From: Eukaryota sp. TZLM1-RC
Taxonomy: Eukaryota > Metamonada: BaSk clade
Direction: 5' to 3'
NCBI GenBank assembly: GCA_040285825.1
Contig: JAUPSS010000004.1
Span: forward strand, 2,398,550 to 2,462,549
DNA length: 64,000 nucleotides
Shown here one piece after another: positions 1 through 11,080 of this stretch. Position 1 is the first letter of the stretch. The number at the start of each line of letters is the position of its first letter. The notes under the pieces were generated by a model. That model did not search any database, was not told the DNA's origin, and worked only from the letters and a program-made list of their open reading frames with translations. The translations under genes were made by a program, and so were the position numbers.

Positions 1-2
1 GT

Positions 3-227
3 GAGTCCGGATCAAGAACAGAGGGTGCAGGTAGACTTGATGAAGTGATTTTGAAATCTGGCAAAATGGATTGTGATCTACGGATGTTACACTTTGTACA
101 AGATGAAGCAACATTGCGAGAGAAATATCAACAGTTAAATGACGAACGGGAAAAACTGCTATCGTTTTTGGCAAAGAACCTGCGAGATAAGATTGATAAA
201 TATAACAAAAAATACAATTTCAAGTAA
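3..227 (+). CDS. C-terminal end of a coiled-coil protein (cut by window edge)
   Basis: The frame is open from the first bases of the window and stops at 225-227, so this is the 3' end of a larger gene. The visible 74 residues are charged and helical, with a Glu/Lys/Arg-rich stretch (REKYQQLNDEREKLLSF) typical of a coiled coil and a Lys-rich tail (KYNKKYNFK). I do not recognise the family. It runs tail-to-tail with the SmD1 gene, with about 110 bp between the stops. Confidence 0.6.
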   Translation, partial: ESGSRTEGAGRLDEVILKSGKMDCDLRMLHFVQDEATLREKYQQLNDEREKLLSFLAKNLRDKIDKYNKKYNFK

Positions 228-337
228 ATAAGAACCCTATAGATTTATTGGAAAATAGTTCTGAATTTAATGCAGAAAATTATAAATGTATACAGAAATC
301 TTGAAAAATAAATGATAATCACAATAAAAGGAAAGGA

Positions 338-673
338 TTACCTGCTTCTCTTAGAAGGTCTACCTCTTGGTGCACCTCGTGTACGTTTGGCCTGAGCCTT
401 GACGATTCCTCGGGCTTTTATTGGTTCGGGAGTTAAAAAGGTGTCCAGATTGAGAGAGTCTGATAATAGTATGTATCGGATGGTGTTGCCACGGACAGAC
501 ATGTTGTCGATAAGTGCAGGAGCTCGATTTGCAACAGTCATTTTTGCAGTTTTGAGGAAAACATTCATGGACATATCAACGCCTTGAACAGTACCCTCAA
601 TAACAGTCCCATTCTTGAGTTCAACTCGAACTGTGTCATTAACTAAGCGTTGCAGCAGCTGTACCAGTTTCAT
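338..673 (-). CDS. SNRPD1: Small nuclear ribonucleoprotein SmD1
   Basis: A 111-aa protein. It opens MKLVQLLQRLVNDTVRVELK and carries Sm motif 1 (VELKNGTVIEGTVQGVDMSMN) and Sm motif 2 (SVRGNTIRYILLSD), the SmD1 signature. SmD1 is one of seven proteins forming the Sm ring on U1, U2, U4 and U5 snRNAs, so the window comes from a splicing-competent nucleus. The C-terminus is a short Arg/Gly-rich tail (TRGAPRGRPSKRSR) rather than the long GR repeat of animal SmD1. The TAA stop lies inside AGGTAATCC, which could also be read as a splice donor, so a longer tail on a further exon is possible but not shown. Confidence 0.93.
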   Translation of the reverse strand: MKLVQLLQRLVNDTVRVELKNGTVIEGTVQGVDMSMNVFLKTAKMTVANRAPALIDNMSVRGNTIRYILLSDSLNLDTFLTPEPIKARGIVKAQAKRTRGAPRGRPSKRSR

Positions 674-689
674 TCGTGCAGATATTGTC

Positions 690-1426
690 TATAACAATGA
701 AATAAGCACTGATGTAGAGGGACTGAGTTTTTGTGAAGTGGAAGTTTTTCTCCATCATTCAACTTTGAACCTTATTCCATGTTGGTCTATCTTCACCATT
801 TACATGGACTTCCATGACTGTCAATTTTTTGGATGTACTATTTCTATCACTATTTCACAGGCTTTTGCATGATTTACACAAGGTAAGTCTGTGATGAATA
901 GACGTCTCCTCTTTAAATGCCTGCTAGAACCAAGCTTCTTTCTGTTGAATTTGTAACTTCTTGTCGCTTGGTTCCAGCGGATTCACTGTATCTTCTTTTA
1001 TGGATCTTCATCAGGCCTTGTGATAATTGTTGTTGATCCGCAATTGTTGAAATCATAAAATATTTAAAAATGTATCATTTTTGTTTTCAACATCAATTGA
1101 CTGTGACTTTGGGAATGTTTGGGGCAAATTTATTTTCTTAATGAGTCCTAAAGTTTTCCCCTGTGTTTTTAATGCATAAATTTATTCCGATGAAATTTCC
1201 ACTCTGATGGATTTCACTTCCACTTTCACCTGCTTAATAAGGAATCCCAAGTTAAATGAGTAATCAAGTTGTGGGAGATTATATTTTTCCCAGGCATTTT
1301 AGTGGTACTTCACCTCTAAATATACTTATTGTTCTCTCAAATCATTGGATAAATTCCACAAGTGTTTGGATCTGTTTATTTGACGTTGAATGCATAATTG
1401 GATTTATCAATTACCGTGGCAGTGGC
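690..1426. other. Intergenic, no gene recognised
   Basis: The stretch between SmD1 and the 1.08-kb repeat has only short, interrupted frames on both strands. I see no RNA gene or repeat edge in it. Confidence 0.4.
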
Positions 1427-2506
1427 CTTAATTATTGTTAATAAAGTGTTATTTCCTGTACTATCTCTTTGTCTTTTCAAATTCATAATTCAAGACCAAA
1501 ATTTTCGTTGATTTTGAGTGTACCTGAAAAAACATATTTGTCTCTTTGAGGTTTTTTAAATGAGTCAATCCAGTAGCTAAATTTACAGCAAAAGAGTAGA
1601 TCAGATTTACCTGGACCAGCAACAGCAGAGGTCATTCCTTGATATTGAGAAGGATTGATATCAGGCTCATCGATATATGTTGCTTTTTCTTGGAATTCTT
1701 TTGCCGTTACCTTGTATTGTTTCAACTCCATTCTACGTTGAATGAACGATACTGTTTCTCCAAAAGTCTTGATGCTCCAAATGATGTACATTCAATTTTC
1801 TGAATAAAGTTTGGTGTTTTAATCTTATTCCTTTTATATTGGTGTCCATCAAACCATATCCCCTTTTTCACAACACATAAATAAGCCAACTTCTTACCAA
1901 GAATGTCCTTATGTTCGGAAAAGTACAGGTACAACAAACTTGTCTTTTCAAATTTGATTATTAGATGATATACAAGATTATATCAAGGCAGAACAACAAA
2001 GAGATTACTCTCCTGGTCCTCTGTTAAAAAAATAATGCAAAACAGTGCTCTTAATCAAAAATCTTGAATATTGTTCCCTCTTATAAATAGGGGGAAGTAA
2101 ATAAGGGATATGATCATTAATCAAAATAGAACTACTAGATGACACCTTGTTTTTATCATCAAAGATGTTTCACCATCATTTTCCCTACATTTTATTTTTT
2201 TCAATAAGAGATTCAACTTTACTTAACGATGGAAAATTTTGTTACCTTGCTCTTTCAGAACATTAGTTCTTTCCTTAACATTAAGAAAAGGTGAAGAAAA
2301 ACTACAAGTAGTCAAAGTGATACTCTAGAAAATTATCTTTGGGATTCACACTCAATTTATCAATTGTGCAATATCAAATATTATTATTCACATAAATGAA
2401 CTTTCCTCCTCACTTTGAGATGTCACATCAATTCATTCAATTTGTGTAAGAATATAATAAGGATTTAAGTGAACAAGGTTCTAATAACAATAAATGAATT
2501 CCAAAC
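1427..2506 (-). repeat. 1.08-kb dispersed repeat, copy 1: Fanzor-like N-terminal/RuvC-I remnant
   Basis: This stretch is an inverted, near-identical copy of 50621-51703. The shared block ends at TTAATTATTGTTA (1427) and at AATGAATTCCAAAC (2506). On the minus strand it encodes WSIKTFGETVSFIQRR, which resembles the conserved F-x-x-SI-x-TDG-x-x-VS segment ahead of RuvC-I in Fanzor1 proteins. A RuvC-I-like VAGPGKSDLLF (about 1590-1625) follows. The Asp seen in the other copy (VADPGKSDLLY) is Gly here (GGT for GAT), so this copy has lost the catalytic residue. Frames are broken and the roughly 500 nt before the coding part look non-coding. The Fanzor assignment rests on motif order only. Confidence 0.6.
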
Positions 2507-3243
2507 CAACAATACAAAATTCCCAACAGCTGAATGTTGCCTCATCTTTCACGTCAATCATTTTCGAATCTCTAATGATATTTTTAGACTGTCCTTATAA
2601 CCATCATACGACTTATGTTTAACAATTTCCATGAATTCGTCATTTTTGAAATGGTAAAAAAATAATGAACCTGTGAGTAACTTGCAACAGACTGAGGATC
2701 AAAATGTGGATAGAATTTTAGAAATTGATGTTATGTTTTGTGGTTTACAATAGTTTTTGAAAATGTTATAAGTATCAACTACCAATCAAGCAGTTGATAA
2801 AGGCTCCCCGAGTTTGAGTTTTTGTTAACTAATGAATTCATTCTCTCGTAAGGATGCCATCCTTAAAAATCCTTATTTTTGACGTTTTCTATTATATACA
2901 TTGTCAAAGTGCACAAGATTAAAGTCAAATATTATATGAGGGTTATACGTTTCTAGTATTTTTATCACCATTTTGATAGTTTCATATCTTTGGTGTTGTA
3001 CCTAATTGACTTACCCCATGCTGATCATCTTGGCCAAACATTTTCAAAGCCTGGGAACATATTCAGTGATGAAACTGTGCTCTAAAGCAATCAACATGTC
3101 TCCCAACTCAGTATCTTTGTGACAAACTATGGCTTTCATTCTACCAAGGTTTCTCATGTAGGTTCCCAAGATGGCAATGTAGGTAAGAAATTTCCGGAAA
3201 GATTTTTTGGTAATTTTTATCCCATAATCTCATAACCGTACAA
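2507..3243. other. Intergenic, no gene recognised
   Basis: AT-rich sequence upstream of the EF-hand gene. No frame of interest, no RNA gene and no repeat were recognised. Its last bases must contain the promoter of the gene starting at 3244. Confidence 0.4.
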
Positions 3244-3718
3244 ATGGAGTTCACAGACGCACAGCTAGCCGAGTTCCAAGAAGCATTCGCCTTGTTTGAC
3301 AGAGAAAAATCTGGAAAGCTTAAAGGTGAAGATGTTGTCGTTGTAATGCGCTCCTTAGGCGCCAATGTCACAGACAGTGAAGTAAACCGCATGGTTGAGG
3401 AACGTGATCCCGACACCAAGTCTGTTACTTTTGACGACCTCGTTGAAATGCTAGGACAAGCAAAGTCACTCAGTAACTTTGATGAAGAAATTGTCAAGGC
3501 TTTCGCTGTTCTTGACCGCGATAACAGTGGTTTTGTTCCAGCCAAGGAAATCCGTACTGTTCTCACCAACGTGGGCGAGAAACTAACAAACGAAGAAGTT
3601 GATGAACTTTTTGCCTTCTCTGATGTTGATGTATGTAACCAGTCTTTCCTTTTAATCTCAGGACGAAGCACTTATAAGTTTTGATATGTTCAAGAGAATG
3701 GTTTCTTTCTCGGTGTAA
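3244..3718 (+). CDS. EF-hand protein, calmodulin/myosin-light-chain-like
   Basis: Two exons, 3244-3630 and 3662-3718, are separated by a 31-nt intron (GTATGT...CTCAG). Splicing gives 147 aa. Translating through the intron instead adds an unrelated tail. The start MEFTDAQLAEFQEAFALFD is calmodulin-like. Loop 1 (DREKSGKLKGED) is degenerate, loop 3 (DRDNSGFVPAKE) is canonical, and loops 2 and 4 have lost most Ca-binding positions (RDPDTKSVTFDD; SDVDDEALISFD). This pattern fits a myosin essential/regulatory light chain or a divergent calmodulin-like regulator more than a Ca sensor with four working sites. The canonical calmodulin is at 33075-33579. Confidence 0.8.
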
Positions 3719-3819
3719 GTTTCCTTCACACTTGTTTAAGTTTTGTCTAATGTAAAGTATGGTCGTTAAAAACATTATTTTTTATAAAAAAGAAGCTACT
3801 GTACATAAACAACACACAA

Positions 3820-6800
3820 TTACAATCTAGTTTGTTCCGCGGTAGGAAGCTCAATTGTTGGAGCAGAAAGGTTTTGCAAATTAACAAGAGGGTTGATAAG
3901 CTTGTTAGTTCTAAAGACAAAGCCATCATTACCCTTTGATAACTCAGATTCCTTCATCTTTCTGCGGAAATGATATCTGACAGTACTAACAAGTCCAATC
4001 AAGAGAATTAGAACAAGAATGATAGTGACAACAACAGCCCATAAAGAAATAGAAGGGTCTAATTGTTGTTCAGAATTTGAATCATAAAGGAAAAAGTATG
4101 GAATATTTCTCGTTGTCATTAAGCGAATGACTAACCCAAAAACAACAACAGCCAAAACACCAACAAGATACAATAACTGCATCTTATTCTGCCATGGGAA
4201 GTTAAGTGGCCATGACTGAGAATGATAAGCAATGTTGGCAAAAACCACACAGAGACCAACAGCTAATTGGAAGGCTGTGCCTCGGGAAACCAAAAACAAA
4301 GTACCAGTGAGCAAAACAACAAATACTTGGTCAATCAGCTCAAACAATGGACTTTTCAGCTTGTAGGCCGCAGAAATTGCAAATAAAGTTTTGGTTTCCA
4401 ATTCAGCTTGTTCCATATTAGGATGTTGATTAGCATATAAATGGAACGCTTTTGCCCACATAGAGGCCCAAATTACAAAGAAGAGAGCCACAATTGACAC
4501 TTTCAACCACCAATCAGTAGAATAACAAAGGATATTTGAATCAATATCTAAATAATAGTCAGTAAAGCCATCAATTGTAATACTGGAACAACTGAATAAA
4601 GGCAAAAATGAACCAAAAACCACAGGGAAAAACAACTGGGTTGCCACAAGAGCAGATTGAACAGTTCTTTTTAGAGCATTAGAACCAGCCATAAAGAAAA
4701 TCTTTCGAATCATGAAATAAGCGAGGAAGAAAATCCAAATTGCTGGCAAAACAGCAACACCAGAGAAAAAAGTAACATTATAGAAAGCGCCATCTGTGGC
4801 TGTCTTGCCAAGGCTGCAATTCTGCCAGTACAACTTTGACATATCAGAAAGAATAAATCTTGTGAAAAACAAAAAGTACCTTAAAGAATTTGGATACGGA
4901 ACTGCGTAGATGAGCAGGCAAGCACCCAACATCTGACAATAGCGGACTAAAGGTTTATAGCTAGCCAAGGACTGTAACCCTGTAGAAACATCAATGTGTA
5001 TGACCAGTGCCAGGAGGATGTATATTAAAATAGTTGAAAAAAACAAAATCCATGGCATGAAGTCAGGGGGGCATGGTTCACAGTAGGGTTCAACATGGGT
5101 GTATCCCTCAATGCATAGTTCACAACGGACTCCAGTAGCACCTTCAGCACATCCTAATGTTTCTGGGGTAGGGTCAGGAAGTCCTGCCAGGAAAGCAAAG
5201 CAACCACCCATACAGTCTCCAAGAGTACATTCATAAATGTTTTGAAGGTTTGAGATGAGGTCCTCGGAAGGGGGACGCCAATATCCCTCAAGAACACAAG
5301 TTTCGTTATGTCCAAAACAAAGAATACCCTGGGGACAACGTTCACAATCCATTTCGCCAAATTCATCATAGTAAGGAACCATACCACCTTCACAGACGCA
5401 ATCATCACGTTGAAGGTTAGAAATCTGACGGGGAGGACAAGCATCGCAGTAAGTGGAGCTAATGTTAGCAGCAAAAGTTCTGGCTGGGCATGGTTGACAT
5501 TCATCGTCATCTAACCTAAAAGTTCCGACCGGACATGGTGTACACATCGAAGAACCAAGGTTATAAGACCAAGTACCCTCTGGGCAAGGTTTACAAGGCT
5601 CCATATGGATGGTTTCATTTTGGTAATAACCAACGGGACAAATGATACACTCACCACGAACAAAACCTTGACCAGAACGACATTCTTCGATGCTAATATT
5701 AAATCTTTCGAGTGTCACAGAGACTGTGTCCGGACCGTAAAACATGGCAACTACGTCATAAACAGCGGGTGAAGCGTGTAGCGCGATTGATTCAAAGTCA
5801 GCAAGACCACCCAAGACGGGCTTGAACAATTCTCCTTTAAGAGAAAGTTCTGAATCGTCTGGGTAAATGTTCACAGTGAATTGGGGGTGATATTGTGTGA
5901 ATAACTGGTTAAACTGATCCAATAAGGCTATAATAACTTGCATTGAAGGTTCTTGTAGTTCATTTGAGAAATAATTAAGTTCAACCAGTTCTAATTTACG
6001 AGGATCAGTTGCATGAAAGTCACCAAAAGCAGAAGCAGTATTGTTAAGACTATGCAACTCAGTAAAATCGTCTGTTAGAATAATACCTTGATGTTCCTTT
6101 CCTTCAGTGTAAAGGGCACCTCCTACAACAGCAGAGTTATTAAAAAAGATAGAGTTGGTAACGGTGGTTTTAATGTTACCATCAACGGTGTACTTAATCT
6201 CTGAATGAGGAAATTTCACATCATAAAAAACTGATCTGAAAATAGCACCTCCTCTAAAAGCGGAATTTAATTCGAAATAGCAATTATCAAAATCCACGTG
6301 ACCAGATTTCGCAATGATAATAGCTCCACCATTTGTGTCATCATATGCGGTGTTGTGACTGAACGAACAGTCTCTAAATGAAACAATGGAGTGAGAGATA
6401 TAACTACCAGAATGACCTACTGATTCTTCAACAGTAACGGTATCCAGGGTTACTTTAGGGTGACTAATGATGGTAAGTGGATAGTATGAAGAACGGGTAA
6501 TGTCAATGTTGGTTAAGCTAGCCTCTTCTCCGCCATTGATGAAGAAGGCTGCTCCACCATTGGCAGTGGAATCAGTAATGGTAATGTCAGACAAATAAAT
6601 GTTATCAACAAAGTCAAACCAAAAACCTCCATTATGAAGTGACTCTAGCAAGGAAAAACTACCATTCTTCAAAATGAAAAGTTCCTTTCCGCTAACGTAG
6701 ACAGCACTTCCACCTAATCTAGCATGTGAGTTGGAGAGGAAAACACCATTGGCTGTGATAGATGAGTCAAAAGCGTACAAAAGACCACCTCTACCAGCAG

Positions 6801-7689
6801 TAGAATTGATTACAGAAATATCAAAAAGTTCGACTTCAAGGCAATTCTCAAAGTAAAAAGCGCCGCCACTACCAGCTTGGGCAGGCATTGGTGGCTCTGC
6901 GTCAGCAACAGCCTTGGTATTAGTTATAGATAGGTTCACTAATGAGGTGTTGGTATTAAGAGCGAATATGATTCCACCCTCAAGTTTTGAACTGACACTG
7001 TCGAAAGAAGAATCAGCAATACTTAGGGTTGAATGGCTTTGAATATTGAATAATCCTCCCTTCTGAGTAGAAGAAATATCGGAAAAGGTTGAGTTGATGA
7101 TAGAAATTGTACTTCTAGTCGCACCAAAGATGGGAGCATCTTGATCGGAGTGAACGTTGGAGAGGTGGGAATCTATGAGGAACAATGAAGAGTCTCCATT
7201 GAGATGAAAGGCAACTCCGGTTGAACCAGATGTATCTGTGATAGCAATGTTGGTCGCTTTGAGAGAAGCTCTGTGTAAGGAGAAAACACCACGGGGGCAA
7301 TTTGTGAAGGTGAAGCCAGTAATGAATTGAGTTTGTGGTTCATCAATAATGGAGAGTAGAGGACCTTCACCATCATCATTGCAATTGATGGTAGTATTAG
7401 ACATACCATTGGTAGATTCAATGAAGATTTGTTCCTTGTGGATTTTGTATCGAGGATGTTCATCACTGATTGAATACTCACCTGGGAGAAACCTTATTGT
7501 GTGATCGGACTCGAGTACTGACTGAGCATGCTGGAATGATTGACAGGGTTCCATTTCTGTACAAGGATTATCATCATTACCATCAGGGCTTACGTAAACG
7601 GCTGCAAAAGCCACAGACAAGAAAAGCAGCAGGAGAGCTGTCCGCATACGTCGTAATTCGGGGTTCAAATAACGCCACCTGACCTTCAC
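3820..7689 (-). CDS. Large parallel-beta-helix, Cys-rich, multi-pass membrane protein
   Basis: A single 1289-aa frame. MRTALLLLFLSVAFA (residues 15-29) is a clear signal peptide, so the second Met (about 7647) may be the true start. Residues about 30-600 repeat short strand units (SIINSTFSDISS, GGAFYFEN, GGAIIIAKSG), the pattern of right-handed beta-helix (pectin-lyase fold) proteins. Residues about 665-870 are Cys-rich with CPVGYYQ, CPEGTW and CPVGTF units, i.e. GCC2/GCC3 (ephrin-receptor-like) repeats. Residues about 880-1240 hold several hydrophobic helices, then a cytoplasmic tail. The order beta-helix, GCC2/3, membrane bundle is common among large surface proteins of free-living protists. 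Ligand and function are unknown. Confidence 0.85.
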   Translation of the reverse strand: MKVRWRYLNPELRRMRTALLLLFLSVAFAAVYVSPDGNDDNPCTEMEPCQSFQHAQSVLESDHTIRFLPGEYSISDEHPRYKIHKEQIFIESTNGMSNTTINCNDDGEGPLLSIIDEPQTQFITGFTFTNCPRGVFSLHRASLKATNIAITDTSGSTGVAFHLNGDSSLFLIDSHLSNVHSDQDAPIFGATRSTISIINSTFSDISSTQKGGLFNIQSHSTLSIADSSFDSVSSKLEGGIIFALNTNTSLVNLSITNTKAVADAEPPMPAQAGSGGAFYFENCLEVELFDISVINSTAGRGGLLYAFDSSITANGVFLSNSHARLGGSAVYVSGKELFILKNGSFSLLESLHNGGFWFDFVDNIYLSDITITDSTANGGAAFFINGGEEASLTNIDITRSSYYPLTIISHPKVTLDTVTVEESVGHSGSYISHSIVSFRDCSFSHNTAYDDTNGGAIIIAKSGHVDFDNCYFELNSAFRGGAIFRSVFYDVKFPHSEIKYTVDGNIKTTVTNSIFFNNSAVVGGALYTEGKEHQGIILTDDFTELHSLNNTASAFGDFHATDPRKLELVELNYFSNELQEPSMQVIIALLDQFNQLFTQYHPQFTVNIYPDDSELSLKGELFKPVLGGLADFESIALHASPAVYDVVAMFYGPDTVSVTLERFNISIEECRSGQGFVRGECIICPVGYYQNETIHMEPCKPCPEGTWSYNLGSSMCTPCPVGTFRLDDDECQPCPARTFAANISSTYCDACPPRQISNLQRDDCVCEGGMVPYYDEFGEMDCERCPQGILCFGHNETCVLEGYWRPPSEDLISNLQNIYECTLGDCMGGCFAFLAGLPDPTPETLGCAEGATGVRCELCIEGYTHVEPYCEPCPPDFMPWILFFSTILIYILLALVIHIDVSTGLQSLASYKPLVRYCQMLGACLLIYAVPYPNSLRYFLFFTRFILSDMSKLYWQNCSLGKTATDGAFYNVTFFSGVAVLPAIWIFFLAYFMIRKIFFMAGSNALKRTVQSALVATQLFFPVVFGSFLPLFSCSSITIDGFTDYYLDIDSNILCYSTDWWLKVSIVALFFVIWASMWAKAFHLYANQHPNMEQAELETKTLFAISAAYKLKSPLFELIDQVFVVLLTGTLFLVSRGTAFQLAVGLCVVFANIAYHSQSWPLNFPWQNKMQLLYLVGVLAVVVFGLVIRLMTTRNIPYFFLYDSNSEQQLDPSISLWAVVVTIILVLILLIGLVSTVRYHFRRKMKESELSKGNDGFVFRTNKLINPLVNLQNLSAPTIELPTAEQTRL

Positions 7690-7976
7690 TTTTGTTTTGA
7701 TTTCACTTGGCTGTTTCTATATTTATTTCTCTCCACTCCTCTATGTCGCCTGAAAGTTCTATGATGAGTTCATTCTGTGATATGTGATTTTGTAAATACG
7801 GAACAATCAGTGCAGATGTTTCTGAGTGTTAATTACACATTTTACTCCCAGCCATTTTGTAAATACAGATATTTTTTTAGTATTTAACGATTATGGAAAG
7901 AATCAATGAAAATCATCACTTAAGCACGGCAAAAAAGGAAAATGAAAAAACTTTATTTTTAAGATAGCCATAACAA

Positions 7977-9666
7977 TTATTCGGGCAGCAAGTCTCCCTG
8001 GGGTTCACCTTCAGCTTGCATTGGAGGTTGTCCAGCAGCTGGTGCAGGGGCTTCCTTCTTGGCAACTCCACTAACAATATCATCAATTCTGAGTAAGAGT
8101 GAAGCAGCTTCAATTGCGGTTTTCAGAGCATTGGCCTTAACAGCATAGGGTTCAACAACCCCAAGTTCGATAGCATCAGTGAGCTCCCCCTTGATTCCAT
8201 CGACACCCATGGTATGGTTACCAGATGCATGTTGAGCTCTCAATGCAGTGACTACTCTTATGACAGAAGCTCCACAGTTCTGAGATAAAACACGAGGAAT
8301 TACCTCCAAGGCTTCTGCTGCAGCACGATAAGCCATTTGAATAATACCTTCCACTTGGTATGAAGCTTGGGTTAATTGTACAGAAAGGGCCATTTCTATG
8401 GCACCTGCGCCTGGTACAACATAAGGCTCATATGTAATGTTCCTAGCAACACACATGGCATCTTGGAGATTTCTCTCTACTTCATTCAGTATATCCTTAG
8501 AAGCACCACGCAACAGGATAGTACAAGCTTTTGGATCAGTACATTCATCAAAGAAAGAGAAATACTCGTCACCAATCTTGCGAACTTCAAAAAGTCCGCA
8601 ATTGGTACCAATATCGGAATCCCGAATTTCATCAGCTCTACTGACAATAGTAGCTCCAGTAGCCCTGGCAATACGGTTATTATCAGTCTTACGACATCTA
8701 CGTAAAGCAGAGACCCCTGCCTTGACAAAGTAATGAAGGGCGTAATCTGAAATCCCCTTTTCAGTGACAACGACATCAGGCTTGAATGAAAGAATATAAT
8801 TACAAATGCGATGAATGTACTCTTCTTCTTGTTTCAAGAGGACATCCCAGTCGCCTTCCTTGGAGATTTCAACATTAGTTTGAGATTCAGCTTTCTTATA
8901 CTCAATTGGACAATCAAGGAGCAAAACTCTGGGATTACGAATAGAACGTTTCATTTGTGGATGTACAATGTCTTTGTTGAGACAGACACCACGAAGAACA
9001 GAACTGTCTTCGATATCTCCCCCTGGGATCTTTTCAATACGAGCGAATTTCTTTGTATCAATTTCCTTAATGTTTCCATTAGTCTGGGTTACAGTCTGTA
9101 CAGCATCAACAGCGAGCTGACACATGAGGTCCATCCACCTGCTGACAAATTTAGTTCCAAGGGTAGACCGTACAAGGCTGATGATAGCTTCGCGGTCATC
9201 GAGATCAACGGGTTTTCTCATTTCCTTTAAGCGTTCGAGAGCATCTACGAGGAGTTTGTTATACGCTTCTACTATTATAGTGGGGTGAATGTTTTTGGTT
9301 AGGAGTGGTTCTGCACAAGAGAGGAATTCAGAAGTGAGGATAATGACAGAGGTTGTACCATCACCAATCTCTTCATCCTGGGTGCGGGCAAGTTCAATCA
9401 TTGTGCGAGCCGCAGGATGTGCGACGTCAATCTCACGTAAAATACAGTTACCGTCATTGGTGATTTGAAGACCGGCCATTGGATCGACAAGCATCTTGAG
9501 CATAGATTGAGGTCCTAATGTTGATCGGATGATATCTCCGACAGTTTTAGCGGCTGCGATGTTGGATAGCTGGGCTTTCTTACCAGTTTGGCGTTTGGTA
9601 TTTTGCTCTGAAGTAAGGAAGCAAAAGCGAAAACAAACGCAAAACAACGACTGGGGCTTTGGACAT
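7977..9666 (-). CDS. CCT3: Chaperonin CCT/TRiC subunit gamma
   Basis: Exon 1 is 9639-9666 (MSKAPVVVL) and exon 2 is 7977-9607, split by a 31-nt intron (9608-9638, GTTTGT...TTCAG). The spliced product is 552 aa, the usual length. The long unspliced frame begins inside the intron and its first residues are spurious. Typical group II chaperonin motifs are LGPQSMLKML, TNDGNCILREI and GDGTTSV (nucleotide binding). The N-terminus QNTKRQTGKKAQ and the overall order match the gamma subunit. CCT folds actin and tubulin in the cytosol as a double ring of eight paralogues. The tail is a low-complexity Pro/Ala/Glu stretch. Confidence 0.93.
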
Positions 9667-9715
9667 TTAAGGATAGATGGAGAAGTGTTGAAATTGAGTT
9701 TTTAATAAGTCTAAG

Positions 9716-10097
9716 GTATTTTTTTAACTGGAATATTTATTGAGATAAAAACAAACCCATCTAGAATTCAATATCCTCCAAACAAACGTCACTATTACTA
9801 AACCTACTCACAGCATTACGTTCATATTCTACACCAATAGCTAAAAGTGCCTTTGAAATCATTGTTGGAATAGACTTGAAAATGCAAAAAACAATTCTAT
9901 TTAACCAGAAAGTGGAATTCATTGTTTTACCAGACCTATTCAGTAACACTTTTTGGAAATTTTCACATAAATGCAACCCTGAAGGTCCAATATTGCCAAA
10001 AAGAGAAATTGCAAACGGCACAAACTGATATTTCACATGTTCCACTCTACTGTGCCAAAGGTTCTTCATATTTTTTTATCTTCTTTTTTTCGGCGGT
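9716..10097 (-). mobile_element. 5'-truncated RLE-LINE fragment with 8-bp target duplication
   Basis: On the minus strand it encodes the C-terminal end of the local non-LTR retrotransposon (KYQFVPFAISLFGNIGPSG ... VCLEDIEF, then stop and an AATAAA-containing tail ending in an A-run). It is nearly identical to 34301-34878. AGTCTAAG occurs at 9708-9715 and again at 10098-10105, directly flanking the insert, as a target-site duplication. The insert is 382 bp and heavily 5'-truncated. It lies upstream of CCT3, whose start is at 9666. Confidence 0.85.
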
Positions 10098-10199
10098 AGT
10101 CTAAGCTATTGATTGGCAATATTATCTAATATAAAATTAATAATATAAAATGCTTTTCATCATTGGTTGTCTATGATGATTGATCTACCTTTTACACTC

Positions 10200-11080
10200 A
10201 TTGAGTTGGCAATTAATTCAGCCTTGAATATATTAACTATTGCTGTATGTATTACATACTACTGATTCCCTTTCCTGATGGAAAATTTGTCGGAAAATGG
10301 AAAAATGGATGTAAACTATTGTCTCCTGTGTGCTTGCTATGTCAATCTAGATTAACAACGTTATGCCACGTTTTTTGCAGATGTCCCAGTTGTCAAGTAC
10401 CAAGATATATTATAGACCCAAATGGATTCATGATTCAATTTTAACCAATGTGTCGACCTCCAATTTCTTTCCTAAATTATTATAACGGTTAATGTGATTT
10501 GCTCAGTCACTTCGAGGTAAGGCATTCTCTTAAGAATAGACTGCAAATCAAGAGGATCATTAATTCTTGAAACATTGTTAATTTCACAAAATCTTAATTC
10601 TAGTAAATTTTTGAGTGCACCGGATTAGCAGCAAGAGTGGCAATCATTACATTTGTAAAATTGCGCCGTCACACAAATCATTAGGTAAGTGTTCCTTTTG
10701 TTGTGACTGAGTTGAGTCCTGATCTTATTCTTGTTGCAAAAGAGACAGCTGAAAAAGGAAGGAACACAATCTTGATTTGTGAGTCAACATTTCCTATAAA
10801 ACAAGATTTAGATAACAGAAATATATTAAAAAGTATGAACTATTAGAGCCTTGAATTGTAGTTGTCGAATTTAGATGCTTTTGAAAGTTTTGCAAGAGAA
10901 ATAATTGCCAATAGTTCTATTTCATTGATGAAAAGGTTACTCATTCCAACGTTTACACTGAAATCTTCAGGTATGGAATTAGCGTTTCAAGCTTTCAAGT
11001 GCTCGTACCATAACTATTCTGCCAGAATATTTTGTATTTGCTTGTCTGATGAAGCATAACAACATGAACACGATGGGCAG
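10200..11080 (+). mobile_element. Fragment of a second, different RLE-type non-LTR retrotransposon
   Basis: Several frames read in order. First comes a zinc-knuckle-like CLLCQSRLTTLCHVFCRCPSC (about 10334-10395). Then, one frame over, RPKWIHDSILTNV resembles the R-H-x-x-I-x-x-x-I segment after the knuckle in R2/NeSL-type elements. Next is LSPDLILV...ILICESTFPIKQDL...ILKSMNY (about 10700-10840), matching the PD-D/E-x-x-x-K-Y layout of restriction-like endonucleases. It has several stops and frameshifts and is dead. Its sequence differs clearly from the abundant RLE family elsewhere in the window. Confidence 0.55.

Noticed and set aside
3141-3671. 176-aa minus-strand frame opposite the EF-hand gene
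   Set aside because: Ser/Thr-rich antisense shadow; the plus strand encodes a clear EF-hand protein.
5154-5510. 118-aa frame inside the beta-helix gene
   Set aside because: Out-of-frame shadow within a strongly supported 1289-aa gene.
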